Positions 1 to 7,443 of a stretch of DNA of 24,244 nucleotides are shown here, piece after piece (positions within the stretch are counted from its first letter, which is position 1; every line of letters begins with the position of its first letter). The notes under the pieces were generated by a model, which had not been told where the DNA came from, ran no database searches, and worked only from the letters and a program-made list of their open reading frames with translations. Source of the DNA: Candidatus Roizmanbacteria bacterium (GTDB taxonomy: Bacteria > Patescibacteriota > Microgenomatia > UBA1406 > GWC2-37-13); contig JAPLYQ010000101.1 of the NCBI GenBank assembly GCA_026395475.1, forward strand, positions 1 through 24,244. Reading direction: 5' to 3'. Both the position numbers and the translations under genes were made by a program.

Positions 1-866
1 TCTGTATATTCTGGTTTATACTCATCAACTGAGTTAAAGGGATGATTAAATGAAACGGTAGGAAATGGATATGGCTCTCGTTTCAACTGTTCTTTTACAG
101 AAGGAATCAGATTCTCATAAATATGGACATCTCCGAAAGTGTGTATATAATCTCCCGGTTCATACCCGGTGACTTTGGCAAGGATCAATGTTAATAATGC
201 ATAACTTGCGATATTAAATGGCACGCCAAGAAATACGTCTGCGCTGCGCTGATACAGTTGCAAGGAAAGTTTTCCATCGATAATATTCACCTGATACATG
301 TTGTGACAAATGGGAAATCGGGAAGCATCCTTTTTCAGAGCCATTGTATACAAATATTCTGGATTCCATGAATTTACAATAAGATTGTGGGCATTTGGGT
401 CATCTTTTATCTCTTGTATCAACCACTTCAGTTGATCAACAGTTCTGCCTGATCTGGTAGGCCATCTTCTCCATAGTTCTCCATATATTTTTGGCAGATT
501 CCCCCATTTTTTTGCAAATTTTATATCTGATTCGATTCGTGTAATAAATTCTTCTTTCGTAAGTACTCCACCTTTTTTTTCAACATATATTTTGTATGGA
601 TAATCATCCCATATATGCACTTTATTCTTGACTAAATATTCAATATTTGATTGCCCTGAAAGAAACCAATAAAGCTCATGAAGTACGCCTTTCCAATATA
701 CTTTTTTTGTGGTGAGAAGTGGAAATCCTTTCGAGAGATCAAAGCGAATCTGCCTCCCAAATACGCTATATGAGGCATCCCCTGTTCCTCTGTCTACTTT
801 TCGTATCCCGTTATCTAAAATGTCTTGTAACAAATCGAGATATTGTTGTTCTGGATGTGTTTTCAT
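1..866 (-). CDS. thyA: Thymidylate synthase ThyA (partial, C-terminus cut by window edge)
   Basis: Makes dTMP from dUMP with methylene-tetrahydrofolate as methyl donor and reductant; cytosolic. The readable part is 288 codons from an ATG at 866. Family motifs are clear: the dUMP-phosphate-binding region RQIRFDLSKGFPLLTTKK (about residues 38-55), the catalytic cysteine C187 in FPICHNMYQV, and YQRSADVFLGVPFNIASYALL-type sequence in the second half. Compared with E. coli ThyA there is an insertion of roughly 20-25 residues around 88-120, as in longer members such as the L. casei enzyme. The last visible residues (EYKPEYT) lie near the usual C-terminus, so only some 20-30 residues should be missing. 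It lies downstream of a dCTP-deaminase-like gene on the same strand, consistent with a pyrimidine deoxynucleotide cluster, but a structured repeat separates the two. The family call is very secure. Confidence 0.97.
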   Translation of the reverse strand, partial: MKTHPEQQYLDLLQDILDNGIRKVDRGTGDASYSVFGRQIRFDLSKGFPLLTTKKVYWKGVLHELYWFLSGQSNIEYLVKNKVHIWDDYPYKIYVEKKGGVLTKEEFITRIESDIKFAKKWGNLPKIYGELWRRWPTRSGRTVDQLKWLIQEIKDDPNAHNLIVNSWNPEYLYTMALKKDASRFPICHNMYQVNIIDGKLSLQLYQRSADVFLGVPFNIASYALLTLILAKVTGYEPGDYIHTFGDVHIYENLIPSVKEQLKREPYPFPTVSFNHPFNSVDEYKPEYT

Positions 867-957
867 AAGAAAATTAAAGATTTGAATTCAAATTCAAAAT
901 AAGTGTAATATAAAAAACAAAAACTTCAAACCCATTTTATATTTTTATCTAAATATA

Positions 958-1073
958 TAAACTAGGTGGCTTGATTGAAGGGGCCCGACATGCGCGGAAA
1001 AAGTGCAAGCTAGCAGGCTATTGCAGCTTTTGAGCACTGGCGGGAAGTCTCAATCAAGACGGAATCTGGATTA
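958..1073 (+). repeat. Structured palindromic element, copy 1 (intergenic)
   Basis: Copy 1 of a three-copy family (others at 10293-10398 and 10677-10795). Stems seen: P1 958-965/1066-1073 (TAAACTAG with CTGGATTA, 7 of 8 pairs counting one G-T); conserved loop GTGGC against GACGGAAT; P2 970-978/1050-1058 (CTTGATTGA/TCAATCAAG, perfect); P3 CCCG 984-987/CGGG 1041-1044 followed by an A-G mismatch; P4 AAAAG+TGCAA 999-1008 with TTGCA 1021-1025, a bulged G at 1026 and CTTTT 1027-1031. The loop carries AGCAGGC. It is much richer in G+C than its surroundings. It lies between two minus-strand genes, so in the orientation matching the other copies it is antisense to them. Confidence 0.85.
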
Positions 1074-1085
1074 ATTTTTAAATTG

Positions 1086-1625
1086 TTATATCTGTTTTTC
1101 TCTTTTTTCTGTCGTTACTCTTCCCCCTTGCCATTGACCTTTATACTGCGTTCCTCCTCCATCAACCCATTCAAACTGAGCATGAACAAAACGTGCTCCC
1201 ATTTCAATTTCAACCACAATTGGACCTTCATTTTTGAGGCCAAATGTGAGTTTTCCACAATATCCTGGCGCACCATTCCCGGTTCTAAGGAATAGTCCAC
1301 TTCGAAACGTTGTCGTGCGAGGTTTAAAATTCACAGTAATATCTAAAGGAAGATTTACTTTTTCAATCGTGCTAACCAGGAAAAAATCTCCTGGTTTTAT
1401 TTTAATAGTACGTAATTCCCCTTCTTTGTATTCCACAACTTTTTCTATTTTTGGAGTTTCGCGATGTGTTATCCCAAGAAATGCATTGCCAGATATTTTA
1501 AATACCTCTCCAAGACGAAGGTCAAGGCCTGCTCCCTCTGGAGTTTTGAGATCCCGCTCCCCTAACCCTTCTACTAATTTTTTTTCTTTGATAAGTTTAA
1601 GTAATAATTCTGGTCCGAGTATCAT
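1086..1625 (-). CDS. dCTP deaminase / dUTPase superfamily protein, catalytic residues atypical
   Basis: A 179-residue protein of the trimeric dUTPase/dCTP-deaminase fold. Recognisable motifs are GAGLDLRLGE (31-40), IKPGDFFLVST (76-86), a PRTTTFRSGL stretch (102-111), the glycine-rich TGNGAPGYCGKLTFGLKN segment (115-132), GARFVHAQFE (143-152) and a dCTP-deaminase-like tail YKGQWQGGRV (161-170). dCTP deaminases normally read LTLE.. at the glycine-rich segment, with a catalytic Glu; here that position is Gly129. dUTPases need an Asp in a G-I-D-x-x-Y motif; here it is Ala119. The superfamily is therefore clear, but the reaction (dCTP deamination, dUTP hydrolysis, or only nucleotide binding) is not. 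Placement upstream of thyA fits a role in dUMP supply. The start ATG lies 14 nt after the stop of the upstream gene, suggesting co-transcription. Confidence 0.8.
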   Translation of the reverse strand: MILGPELLLKLIKEKKLVEGLGERDLKTPEGAGLDLRLGEVFKISGNAFLGITHRETPKIEKVVEYKEGELRTIKIKPGDFFLVSTIEKVNLPLDITVNFKPRTTTFRSGLFLRTGNGAPGYCGKLTFGLKNEGPIVVEIEMGARFVHAQFEWVDGGGTQYKGQWQGGRVTTEKREKQI

Positions 1626-1639
1626 AGAATAAAGACAAA

Positions 1640-2176
1640 TTAATAATGAGATTCATCCAGTTCCACCGCTTTAAAGTGTCCATTTTCATCAAATTCAATC
1701 TGCACTATTTGAAATCCAACTCCAAGCTTAACTACCTCTTCCATCGAAATGTTAAATGCTGTTTCTCGAAGAGCTTCATAGAGATATTCCTTATCAATTG
1801 GGACAACAGAACTGACTATTTCTTTGTCATACAACTCCTGTGCAATCATGTGTAATCTTTGTGCAGATATATATTCTTGAATAATGTAGGGTCGGACCTT
1901 TACCATGCCATGATCTGAACTAAAACGAGCCTCGCGAGGAAGTGTAAAAGGTCCTTTTATACGAAAAATAATGTTGTAATCTTGAAGTGGGTAATCAAAG
2001 CTTTTTGCTTGAAATTTTTCATCGATCGTAAGTCCATATTCAACTCCACATCTATATACTATTCCCTTTTCTTCTGGAGTGACTTCGCCCTCGTTTAAGA
2101 CACATTTTTCTTTAAACTCTTGGATGTAGTTGTTAAACTCATCATTCCGGAGATGTATTGGCTTTATGATATTCAT
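1640..2176 (-). CDS. Hypothetical protein, soluble, 178 aa
   Basis: I do not recognise this family. It is a 178-residue soluble protein with no signal peptide or membrane segment and mixed alpha/beta character. Visible features are a stretch with Cys25 and Cys43 (EKCVLNEG..., YRCGVEYG), a basic/aromatic centre (YNIIFRIKGPFTLPREARFSS), and a helical segment around residues 108-145 (YISAQRLHMIAQELYDKEI). It is read as the first gene of a minus-strand group with the dCTP-deaminase-fold gene (14 nt gap) and then thyA, so a link to nucleotide metabolism is possible by context only. The coding frame has no competing long frame on either strand and codon use resembles its neighbours. Confidence 0.75.
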   Translation of the reverse strand: MNIIKPIHLRNDEFNNYIQEFKEKCVLNEGEVTPEEKGIVYRCGVEYGLTIDEKFQAKSFDYPLQDYNIIFRIKGPFTLPREARFSSDHGMVKVRPYIIQEYISAQRLHMIAQELYDKEIVSSVVPIDKEYLYEALRETAFNISMEEVVKLGVGFQIVQIEFDENGHFKAVELDESHY

Positions 2177-2226
2177 ATCTATTTACTGTTAAACAAATCA
2201 CAAATTAGTATTTATATTTCTTCTAG

Positions 2227-2234
2227 TATACAAT
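2227..2234 (+). promoter_or_regulatory. -10 box of a probable leaderless promoter for the GT4 gene
   Basis: TATACAAT ends only 6 nt before the ATG at 2241 (8 nt if the hexamer is TATACA), so transcription would begin at or next to the start codon. No good -35 hexamer is visible at 16-18 bp. Similar spacing is seen before several other genes in the window. Confidence 0.5.
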
Positions 2235-2240
2235 ATACCC

Positions 2241-3251
2241 ATGCGTGCACCAGTTTATATTTATGACCCTACCATCACAGATAAACAGAGTAAGGTGCGT
2301 GGTATTGGACGCTATTTGCAAATATTGAGAGAAAATGCCCCATCTGATTGGATCTTTACTGACCATTTAAAAGGAATTCCATCTCATTCAGTTCTCATTC
2401 AACCCTTCTATACTTTTTATCAACCACCCCTTATCACAAAACGTATTACTGATCATCAAATTGCAGTTATTCATGATGTTGTTCCTCTAAAATATCCTGA
2501 GCACTATCCCATTGGAATTAAGGCGTTCTTTTATTCGCTTATTGAGCGCTATCACCTTCATTTATATGATCACTTTATTACCGATTCAGAAACAAGTAAA
2601 GAGGATATTACACATTATTTGAAAATAAAGAAAGAAAAGATATCTGTCATATACCCAACTCTAGCAAATTGTTTCTGGGAGCATTCCACACACAGATCTC
2701 TTCCTTCAGATTATTGTTTGTATGTGGGCGACGGAACATGGAACAAAAATCTTTCTACATTAGCCAGAGCAATAAAAAAAACAAATATAACTTGTATATT
2801 TGCTGGAAAGATATTTAGCGATCCAAACCCTGAACATTATACTCATCCATGGCAGCTGGACTTACAACTCTTTTTTAAAGAAGCGATGAATGATAAACGA
2901 TTCATTTTTGCGGGATATGTAACCGATAAAGAGCTGTTAAATTTATATGTACAAGCTAAGCTAAATATATTGTTGTCACACGATGAAGGATTTGGTTTTT
3001 CATATGTAGAAGCAGGGTCTTTGGGGTGTCCATCGCTCCTTGGTGACAGACCCATTTTCCACGAAATTGCAGGGACGAATGCCGCATTTGTAGATGAAAC
3101 CAGTCCAGAAAAAATAGCAGCGGCTCTTACCTCTCTTGTTGGGGACACTGATAGGCTCAACCAACTTTCTGTTGGGGCTCTAGAACAATCTATTAAATAC
3201 AATAATGAATCCTTCAAAAAGAGACTCCATGAGGTTGTATATCCATACTAA
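2241..3251 (+). CDS. Glycosyltransferase family 4 (GT-B fold)
   Basis: A 336-residue cytosolic or membrane-associated retaining glycosyltransferase, expected to transfer a sugar from a nucleotide donor during surface polysaccharide or glycolipid assembly. The N-terminal half has an early glycine motif (KVRGIGRYLQIL, about 18-29) and IAVIHDVVPLKYPEHY (about 75-90), typical of GT4 acceptor domains. The C-terminal half has CLYVGDGTWNKN (about 158-169), FAGYVTDKELLNLYVQAK (about 221-238) and the donor-binding E-x7-E motif in DEGFGFSYVEAGSLGCPSLL (about 248-267). Length is normal for compact family members. The acceptor and sugar cannot be read from sequence. It is a single gene, apparently with a leaderless promoter, converging on tatD. 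Confidence 0.92.
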   Translation: MRAPVYIYDPTITDKQSKVRGIGRYLQILRENAPSDWIFTDHLKGIPSHSVLIQPFYTFYQPPLITKRITDHQIAVIHDVVPLKYPEHYPIGIKAFFYSLIERYHLHLYDHFITDSETSKEDITHYLKIKKEKISVIYPTLANCFWEHSTHRSLPSDYCLYVGDGTWNKNLSTLARAIKKTNITCIFAGKIFSDPNPEHYTHPWQLDLQLFFKEAMNDKRFIFAGYVTDKELLNLYVQAKLNILLSHDEGFGFSYVEAGSLGCPSLLGDRPIFHEIAGTNAAFVDETSPEKIAAALTSLVGDTDRLNQLSVGALEQSIKYNNESFKKRLHEVVYPY

Positions 3252-3252
3252 C

Positions 3253-3382
3253 AAACTTTAAACACTAAACTCTAAATCTTAAACAAATAAGACTAAGTCT
3301 CAAAATTCTAAATATATATCTTCCTTATTTCCATTTAGAATTTAGGGTTTGTTTAGTGTTTAAAGTTTAGGATTTAGAGTTT
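3253..3382. repeat. Nested AT-rich inverted repeats between convergent genes
   Basis: Outer arms AAACTTTAAACACTAAAC (3253-3270) and its exact complement at 3351-3368. A second overlapping pair AAACTCTAAATC (3267-3278)/GATTTAGAGTTT (3371-3382). An inner pair AAATTCTAAAT (3303-3313)/ATTTAGAATTT (3333-3343). A further pair TAAACAAA (3280-3287)/TTTGTTTA (3348-3355). AGACTAAGTCT at 3290-3300 is itself palindromic. The right arm is built from degenerate TTTAGRR-like units. It starts 2 nt after the GT4 stop and its right end includes the tatD stop codon. It may act as a bidirectional terminator, though it lacks a classical GC-rich stem with a U tract. Confidence 0.8.
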
Positions 3383-4210
3383 CAGTCCAAATAGTCTCTT
3401 TGCATTCCTCGTTGTCACCTCTGCCACCTCTTCCATCGTGATCCCTTTTAAATCAGCTATATATTGCGCAATTATGTGGATATTTGCGGGAGTATTTGGA
3501 TAGAGCTTCTGCGTTTTCAGTGGTTCTGGAAGGAGAAATGGAGAATCTGTTTCCAAAACAAGCATTGCAAGTGGGACTTTCTTTACAAATGTAGCTTTCT
3601 CTCCTCCATATGTCACATCCCCATCGACGCCAATATATATGTCGTGCTCTTGAGCATAGGCAAGAAGGCCCTCATCAGGCTCACAACAGTGGAATACTGT
3701 TCGAAAACGCACATCTTCATCCCATTCTTTATCGAGAATTTCAATAATTTCTTTTTTTGTCTCACGATTATGGAGAATAAGCGCCTTTTTATACTTCTTT
3801 GCAAGCTGTATCTGAGCTATACAATATTCTTTTTGTGCGTTCAAAAATTCCTCACTTATCTGATAATTTTCATACTTTGTGTCCTCATACATGTGTTTAT
3901 CGAGCCCAATTTCCCCCACTGCAATAACTTTTGGGTGGATAATGAGTTTTTCAAGCTCGTGTATGTCGTTTTCCATTGTGTTGGATGCTTCTTTATTGAA
4001 TGTATGATGAGGATGAATGCCAATGGCAACATAGGTTGAATTGTCTTGTTTAGCTATTTCTATTGCTTTAAGTGAGGAAAATAGATCAGTTCCAGGCACA
4101 ATAAATATCGCAACTCCCTTGTTATGTGACTCACCTATTATTTGCTCTCTCGTTTTATTAAACCGTTTGAAATTGAGATGACAGTGAGTATCAATAAATG
4201 TTGTATTCAT
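3374..4210 (-). CDS. tatD: TatD family metal-dependent hydrolase (DNase/deacylase type)
   Basis: A 278-residue amidohydrolase-like TIM barrel; TatD relatives are Mg-dependent 3'-5' exonucleases or D-aminoacyl-tRNA deacylases. Metal-site motifs are visible: FIDTHCHLNF at the N-terminus (H9 and H11), AVGEIGLDKH mid-protein (Glu ligand), LHNRETKKEI, VFHCCEPDEG and the late ETDSPFLLPEP motif with its Asp. An ATG at 4237 is in frame and would add nine residues, but I choose the ATG at 4210: family proteins start just before the DTHCH motif, and the likely minus-strand -10 box (4223-4228) lies downstream of the 4237 codon. It is divergent from the TSP1 gene and convergent with the GT4 gene. Confidence 0.93.
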   Translation of the reverse strand: MNTTFIDTHCHLNFKRFNKTREQIIGESHNKGVAIFIVPGTDLFSSLKAIEIAKQDNSTYVAIGIHPHHTFNKEASNTMENDIHELEKLIIHPKVIAVGEIGLDKHMYEDTKYENYQISEEFLNAQKEYCIAQIQLAKKYKKALILHNRETKKEIIEILDKEWDEDVRFRTVFHCCEPDEGLLAYAQEHDIYIGVDGDVTYGGEKATFVKKVPLAMLVLETDSPFLLPEPLKTQKLYPNTPANIHIIAQYIADLKGITMEEVAEVTTRNAKRLFGLKL

Positions 4211-4230
4211 ATGGTGAATTTGATTATAAT
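4201..4230. promoter_or_regulatory. Divergent promoter pair sharing one palindromic -10 sequence
   Basis: The palindrome ATTATAAT (4223-4230) reads TATAAT on both strands. On the plus strand TATAAT (4225-4230) ends 8 nt before the ATG at 4239, with TTGTAT at 4201-4206 (18 bp spacer) as a possible -35. On the minus strand TATAAT (4228 to 4223) lies 12 nt before the tatD ATG at 4210. Both transcripts would be leaderless or nearly so. Confidence 0.6.
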
Positions 4231-4238
4231 AGAACATA

Positions 4239-5951
4239 ATGAAAAAAAGTTGTATCAGTATACTTCTTCTCTTGTCTTTCCTTTTTATTGCAAATCAAAC
4301 TGTGCTAGCAAACTGGTGGAATGATCCTGTAGATTGTGTGTGGGGTGAATGGGGAAACTGCTCAAAATCCTGTGGAACAGGAACTCAATCAAGAAAAATA
4401 GCTCAACCTGCCGAAAATGGAGGAGCCGAGTGTACAGGACCTTATACCCAAGATTGTAATACTACACCGTGTCCTGTTAATTGTGTTTGGGGTGAATGGA
4501 GTACCTGTTCTGTTGCATGTGGTGGCGGAACTCAAGTTCGATCTCATGATATTGATGCTGCATGGGGAGGGACAGATTGTACTGGGCCAGCTACTCGAGC
4601 ATGTAACACTCAAAATTGCCCTATCGATTGTGTATGGAGTGAATGGAGCGCTTGTTCTGTCGCGTGTGGTGGCGGAACTCAAACAAGATATCATACTGTA
4701 GAAAAGGCGTATGGAGGAAAGGATTGTAGTGGGAATGATAGACAAGCGTGCAATACTCAATATTGTCCAATAGATTGTCGATGGAGTGAGTGGAGTGCCT
4801 GTTCCGCTACTTGTGGTGGCGGAACTCAGACGAGATATCATCTAAATGAAGCTAGATATTTTGGAAAAGATTGCGTTGGATCCTCTACTAATACTTGTAA
4901 TAGTAATGTGTGTTCCGACATCGGTTCAGGTGGATTTAAATCATCTACCTCAACCTCACCATCATATTCACCACCGATTATTATTCTGAGTACTAATAAT
5001 GCTGCTCCCATAACCTACCCAACAAGGGTCCCAACTGTCAAACAGGCAGATGCAAATTTTAATGTTGTTCAATTATTTACAAAGCCAACTGCAATCCCAA
5101 CCCAAATACCTCCTTCTCCTACTCCCTATACAATATTTCATCAACCAACCGTAGCACCAATACCCACTAGTATCCAACCAACTCCAATCGTCCCTACGCC
5201 AACTACAAAACCAGAGTCATTTATCCCTAATTCTCTCGGATCTCAAACAAACGATACAACTCAACAAACCTCATATACACTCAATACCCAAGTTTTAAAG
5301 GATATTAAAGTTGCTATTAATAAAATAGCAAGGACTCCTACTGAAAAACCATTATTGCCTCAGGAACAAAAATTATTAGCAAATAATGCAGCATCTAGTT
5401 CTTATGGGGGAATTGTTGTGTCACTCGAACAAAAAACTGGTTCCCAATTTGTCACACAACAAGATGAACTTACTGTTAAACGTGGAAATCAATTTTTTAG
5501 TATTTCCAATCAGACAGCTCCAGTCCAAACTGTAAGTAGTCAAAACTCATCAAATTCAAAAAATGATCTAACTACTGAACAGCTAGAAATTAATGCAAAT
5601 AATGTTATAGCACGATCAAGTATGGGTCTTTCTATTGACCCATTGAGTGGAGTCCTAACTGTTGATACCCCTACTGGTCCTAAAAAAGTAAGTATTATGC
5701 CAGATGAAGCATTGGGAATAGTGATTGAACTTAAAGCACTTAATGCAAAAGGAGTTGTTGAACCAAATATCCTTCTCGTTAGTGAAAAGGGTTCTCTTAT
5801 TTATCGAATATCAGGAGAAAAGGTTGAGAAATTTCTTGGTTTCTTCCCTATGTCAATTCGAAAACAAATTCTTGTCTCGGCTGATACAGGAAGTGTAATT
5901 AAAGTTGAACTTTCACTTCTTTCGCAGATTCTAAGCTTCTTTACATTCTAA
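4239..5951 (+). CDS. Secreted protein with four thrombospondin type-1 repeats and a Pro/Thr-rich linker
   Basis: A 570-residue secreted or surface protein. A signal peptide is clear (basic MKKS, hydrophobic core, A-N cut near residues 24-25). Four TSP1-type repeats follow at about 32-79, 81-128, 130-177 and 179-226, with a 49-residue period. Each has the family's W-x-x-W, C-S-x-x-C-G-x-G-T-Q and R elements plus six Cys (for example CVWSEWSACSVACGGGTQTR). Residues about 230-325 are a Ser/Pro/Thr linker with VPTP- and PTPTTKP-type units. Residues about 340-570 form an unrecognised, Cys-free, Asn/Gln-rich domain ending in hydrophobic LSLLSQILSFFTF. No LPXTG motif is visible. TSP1 domains bind glycans or proteins in animals, so a role in adhesion is an inference. 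The gene is preceded by a leaderless-type promoter. Confidence 0.93.
   Translation: MKKSCISILLLLSFLFIANQTVLANWWNDPVDCVWGEWGNCSKSCGTGTQSRKIAQPAENGGAECTGPYTQDCNTTPCPVNCVWGEWSTCSVACGGGTQVRSHDIDAAWGGTDCTGPATRACNTQNCPIDCVWSEWSACSVACGGGTQTRYHTVEKAYGGKDCSGNDRQACNTQYCPIDCRWSEWSACSATCGGGTQTRYHLNEARYFGKDCVGSSTNTCNSNVCSDIGSGGFKSSTSTSPSYSPPIIILSTNNAAPITYPTRVPTVKQADANFNVVQLFTKPTAIPTQIPPSPTPYTIFHQPTVAPIPTSIQPTPIVPTPTTKPESFIPNSLGSQTNDTTQQTSYTLNTQVLKDIKVAINKIARTPTEKPLLPQEQKLLANNAASSSYGGIVVSLEQKTGSQFVTQQDELTVKRGNQFFSISNQTAPVQTVSSQNSSNSKNDLTTEQLEINANNVIARSSMGLSIDPLSGVLTVDTPTGPKKVSIMPDEALGIVIELKALNAKGVVEPNILLVSEKGSLIYRISGEKVEKFLGFFPMSIRKQILVSADTGSVIKVELSLLSQILSFFTF
4332..4916 (+). repeat. Four tandem ~147-bp repeats encoding TSP1 modules
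   Basis: The four TSP1 modules also repeat at DNA level with a 147-bp period. The second to fourth units share near-identical runs, such as the codons for SEWSAC and CGGGTQ, while their C-terminal parts differ more. This points to expansion by unequal exchange followed by divergence. Confidence 0.85.
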
Positions 5952-6004
5952 ACTACTGTTAAGTTTCCTGGTTACTATCTCGTATATTGATCCCAAACAT
6001 TGCT

Positions 6005-6171
6005 TCATGTCATATTAAATGACCCATCTGTATTAAGTGAGAGTGAGAGGTCCGCACCTATCGGCAGGTAGTAGTGAGTAAAGCACAAGGAAATATCACA
6101 TAAAGTTTACCTTGAGCAACACCATAGCGCTAGATTTCTCAGTCGATATAAGCTTCTTCGAAATGACATGA
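6005..6171 (-). repeat. Intergenic repeat with GTCATTTCGA...GAGAAATCT end and 9-bp terminal inverted repeats
   Basis: Terminal arms TCATGTCAT (6005-6013) and ATGACATGA (6163-6171) are exact complements. Read on the minus strand, the element opens with TGTCATTTCGA, a short variable part, CGACTGAGAAATCTAG. From memory this resembles a widespread intergenic repeat seen in many bacterial phyla. Inside are AGGTCCGCACCT, an overlapping alternative ACCT/AGGT pairing, and CAAGG/CCTTG arms. It fills the gap between two convergent genes (TSP1 protein and ctpA). No ORF was seen within it. Confidence 0.6.
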
Positions 6172-6201
6172 TAGTCCAAAAGTATATTCTTAAAGGGGAT
6201 A

Positions 6202-7443
6202 TTATTTCAGTATTCTTTCTATAGCTGTATCAAGTTGTTTGTCCAGTGAGCGACTGAGTGTGTCACCTGCTGGAATTACATTGACTACTTTTGTTTCTGG
6301 CTCAATACCCTTTCCATTGATCCAATCTCCCTTTGGAAGTACCCATTTTGCAACGGTCACATGAAGACCCATTCCATCCCCAAGGTCTATCGCTTCTTGT
6401 ACCGATCCTTTACCAAATGATTTTTCTCCAACAAGCGCTGCTCGCTTATAGTCTCTCAGTGCTCCCGCTAAAATCTCTGCGGCAGATGCTGAACCACCAT
6501 TAATTAGTACGGTCATGGGAATTGACAGAAGGGAACCTTGTCGTGTCACAAAATAATCTTTATTTTCATAGCTTGTTGATTCTTGCTTCACTACAAGTTT
6601 GCCTTGGTCTAAGAATTCACCTGCCAAATAGACTGAGCTTTCCAAATATCCACCCGGGTTGTCTCGAAGATCTAAAACTAATCCTTTTATTTCCCCACTC
6701 TCCCATTTTGCTTTAATATCTGCCACTCCTTGCGCCCATTCATCGATAGTGCTGTCTCCAAATTGGTTAAGAGTTAAATACGCAACATGATCACAATTAT
6801 CTGTACAGGTTGACAATTTTTCATCCAGTTTTACTTCGACAGATTTTACATGAATAGTATCGCGGACTACATCAATAACAACTTCTTTTCCATCACGTTC
6901 AAGAGTGAGATGCACTGTTGTACCCTTATCCCCGCGTACTTTTGATACAACCTGAGTAAGAGGCATTCCCACAATCGCTTCATTATTTACTTTAACGATA
7001 AAATCACCTGTTTGAATATGTGCTTTTTCTGCAGGAGAATCTTTAAGTGCAGACATAACAACAACTCTACTTCCTTTCATTCCAAGGCTCGCCCCAATAC
7101 CTTCAAATTTTCCTTCCAATCCATCTTTTGATTGTTTATTTTCAACAGGAGTTAAGAAAAATGTATAGGGATCTTCAACTGAGGCAACAAGTCCTTTAAT
7201 TGCTCCATAATACATTTTCTTTGGATCTATTTTTTTTTGATCAACATACTTTTTTTCCATTGTGTCCCATACCTTCCAGAACATAGAAAAATCGATATTC
7301 TTACTATTTGAACTTATTTGAGTATTTTGTCCAAGAGATAGTTTATATTCACCTAATTTATATCCAGTGCCAAATAAAAGAACCGCCACTGAGGCAATAA
7401 GGAGAAGATTGGTTATCTTAAGGTGTGACTTTCCGATTTTCAT
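6202..7443 (-). CDS. ctpA: S41 family C-terminal processing peptidase (CtpA/Prc type)
   Basis: A 413-residue membrane-anchored serine protease that trims or degrades envelope proteins from their C-terminus. Features in order: an N-terminal membrane anchor (about 11-28), a helical DPYTFFLTP motif (91-99), a PDZ domain (about 112-195, with GIGASLG and AEKAHIQTGDFIVKVNN), and a peptidase core with LDLRDNPGGYLESSV (257-271), the catalytic Ser318 in NGGSASAAEI and the catalytic Lys345 in GEKSFGKGSVQE. Length is standard. Its ATG overlaps the stop of the upstream gene by 4 nt (ATGA), so the two are probably translationally coupled. It may act on the TSP1 and pilin-like surface proteins, but only proximity suggests this. 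Confidence 0.95.
   Translation of the reverse strand: MKIGKSHLKITNLLLIASVAVLLFGTGYKLGEYKLSLGQNTQISSNSKNIDFSMFWKVWDTMEKKYVDQKKIDPKKMYYGAIKGLVASVEDPYTFFLTPVENKQSKDGLEGKFEGIGASLGMKGSRVVVMSALKDSPAEKAHIQTGDFIVKVNNEAIVGMPLTQVVSKVRGDKGTTVHLTLERDGKEVVIDVVRDTIHVKSVEVKLDEKLSTCTDNCDHVAYLTLNQFGDSTIDEWAQGVADIKAKWESGEIKGLVLDLRDNPGGYLESSVYLAGEFLDQGKLVVKQESTSYENKDYFVTRQGSLLSIPMTVLINGGSASAAEILAGALRDYKRAALVGEKSFGKGSVQEAIDLGDGMGLHVTVAKWVLPKGDWINGKGIEPETKVVNVIPAGDTLSRSLDKQLDTAIERILK

Noticed and set aside
958..1073. Integron attC site
   Set aside because: Ends do not carry the RYYYAAC/GTTRRRY core sites, there is no integrase, and copies lie inside a coding sequence.
1234..1632. 132-codon plus-strand reading frame opposite the dCTP-deaminase-fold gene
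   Set aside because: It is the shadow of a gene with clear family motifs; the peptide is low in recognisable features.
3464..4039. 191-codon plus-strand reading frame opposite tatD
   Set aside because: Antisense shadow of a conserved gene; its translation is Cys/Phe/Ile-rich without motifs.
4211..4237. Upstream ATG at 4237 for tatD
   Set aside because: It would place the start upstream of the likely -10 box and add residues not seen in the family before the DTHCH motif.
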